DNA from: Asterella californica
Taxonomy: Eukaryota > Streptophyta > Marchantiopsida > Marchantiales > Aytoniaceae
DNA length: 64,000 bases
Assembly (NCBI GenBank): GCA_036924285.1
Contig: JAYKYS010000017.1
Coordinates: forward strand, 229,501 to 293,500
Direction of reading: 5' to 3'
Shown here piece after piece: positions 62,862 through 64,000 of the stretch; the stretch's first letter is position 1, and each line of letters begins with the position of its first letter. The notes under the pieces were generated by a model. The model saw only the letters and a program-made list of their open reading frames with translations, had not been told where the DNA came from and ran no database searches. The translations under genes were made by a program, and so were the position numbers.

Positions 62862-64000
62862 ATGGAGAAGTTACATGTGTTTCATGGGAAGGACAATGAA
62901 GATGTAGAACCATTTGTACGAGACTTCAAAAGGGGTTGCATCGGAAATAACGTGAGAAGGAAAGAAGAATGGGTGTTGTTACTGCCAGAGTTTTTAGAAG
63001 ATTTTGCTCTTACGTGGTATGAAGACCGAGTGAAGAGCCAGACACCTGGTGCAGTTGAGGACACATGGGAGACGTTGAGTAATGCACTCATCGAAGAATT
63101 TCTTCCAGAAAAGAGTTATGAGAAGCTCATGGTGGAGCTTACTCATTTGAAGCAACGGGACGACGAGAAAGTTCGGCAATATGCCGAAAGGGTGGATAAG
63201 TTGGAGCAACGGTTTCGGACGGTCTTACGGAAGAGTGGAGACAATGTGGAGTTAACGATGGCGAGGATTGGACAGTGTTGACCAAGAACTTGGTGGGAGG
63301 GTTGAGGCCTTCAATTCGAACCCAAGTGAGGTACCTCCTCACTTGGGTTCGAATGGGTACGAGAAGCCAGCAACCAAAGCGGAGGCCATCAAGATTGCAC
63401 AAATATGGAAGAGAGTTTGGATGAAGGAGATATCATCCAATCTCATCATGCTGCTTTGGTGTCAACTCCGACTCCTGGTGTAGCCACAACGATCGCACCT
63501 GCACCATCACAATTGATGATTGTTTCAACGTCAGCTCCTACTCCAACGGTGGTGCCAAGACCGTTTGTCCCAACAACGATGTCTACTGCCACCTCTGATT
63601 TTCATGCTGAGCTGAAGAGCATCACCGATACTCTTGCGGATCTCAAGATAAACGTGCTGCAGTTACGAGAATTGAGGAACAAAGGTGGAGGAGGAGGTCA
63701 AAGAGGTTACAACAACAATCCCAACCGAGGAAATCAAGGTAACTTTAGAGGCAACCAAGGTAACTTTGGAGGAATCACTTGTTGGACGTGTGGAGGTTCT
63801 CATTTCCAGCGGAATTGTCCTAACAACGGAGCAAGAGGTGTCGAAGCTGTCAGAATGAATGTGGGTGGAAGAAATCCATCACAAGGACGAGACAAGGAGG
63901 TGGCTACTATCGATGTCGTGCGAGATCCCATCTACGAGAAAGGAGAGAGTTCAAACTCTTCTCATGCACCGGTGGAGCTTTTAGCTCAAGAAAGAAAAAG
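62862..64000 (+). pseudogene. Element E Gag, frameshifted, runs off the window
   Basis: The frame 62862-63281 holds the capsid domain: MEKLHVFHGKDNEDVEPFVR, LPEFLEDFALTWYEDRV, WETLSNALIEEFLPEKSYEK and KVRQYAERVDKLEQRF. Shifts near 63250 and 63400, plus a fold-back insertion at 63314-63354, break the middle. From about 63405 one frame is open to the end of the window, Pro/Thr-rich, then Gly/Asn/Gln-rich (RGNQGNFRGNQGNFGG), with knuckle CWTCGGSHFQRNC (C-x2-C-x3-H-x4-C) at 63781-63819. The start at 62862 is an ATG with no better candidate upstream. Confidence 0.8.
63314..63354. repeat. Perfect inverted repeat within element E gag (18-bp arms)
   Basis: The left arm attcgaacccaagtgagg and its exact reverse complement flank tacct. 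The coding sense (PSIRTQVRY) is followed by a reversed copy and then resumes, so the right arm is an inserted fold-back duplication. Confidence 0.92.

Overview
The window is a repeat-dense stretch of a eukaryotic nuclear genome. I find no host gene, rRNA, tRNA gene or CRISPR array that I can defend. Nearly every recognisable coding segment belongs to an LTR retrotransposon, and nearly all of them are broken by stops and frameshifts. Arabidopsis-type telomere units (CCCTAAA), chromodomain-bearing Ty3/gypsy elements, a Ty1/copia relic and plant-style primer binding sites (TGGTATCAGAGC and TGGCGCC-like) point to a streptophyte. A charophyte alga or early-diverging land plant is plausible, because gypsy elements carrying a cytosine methyltransferase have been reported from Klebsormidium (recalled, not checked). 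The species cannot be named from the sequence.

Layout. 1-5180: 3' part of a Ty3/gypsy element of family A (copy A1, + strand). 5181-10787: chromovirus B1 (- strand), joined at its gag start codon to the gag, leader and 5' LTR of a different gypsy element C (10788-13633, - strand). 13634-14886: 3' end of a Ty1/copia element (+). 14887-17857: AT-rich sequence without genes. 17858-29073: element D1 (- strand) with rearranged LTR pieces on both sides. 29074-35159: mostly unrecognised sequence with two degenerate coding stretches. 35160-43560: an old, heavily mutated gypsy element F (+). 44199-45840: a second, partial D copy (D2, -). 45841-59990: a second family A element (A2, +) split by a complete chromovirus B2 (50157-58378, - strand, 5-bp target duplication agggc), by a solo B LTR (58652-59768, opposite orientation), and ended by a fresh gypsy element E (59991 to the window end, +).

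The most interesting object is D1. Read along the minus strand it encodes Gag with zinc knuckles, a long low-complexity spacer, a retroviral-type protease, a C5-cytosine DNA methyltransferase domain (motifs I, IV with catalytic Cys, VI, VIII, IX and X visible), reverse transcriptase, RNase H, and an integrase whose C-terminus is a canonical C4HC3 PHD finger. One element therefore combines a writer of DNA methylation with a probable reader of histone tails. The PHD finger is present in both D copies. D1 also has a run of telomere repeats inserted inside a Gag zinc-knuckle coding region, and another telomere run lies between two pieces of its LTR.

Other structure: inverted D-type LTR copies facing each other, a 602-bp tandem duplication inside the B2 integrase, six dispersed copies of one palindrome in the F LTR/leader, long hairpins that look like fold-back duplications, an additional zinc-knuckle ORF upstream of gag in element E, and recurrent loss of catalytic residues (YIDD to YIND; DTG to DTR or ATG; DSG to DSR) alongside many Trp-to-stop and Gln-to-stop changes that fit cytosine deamination.
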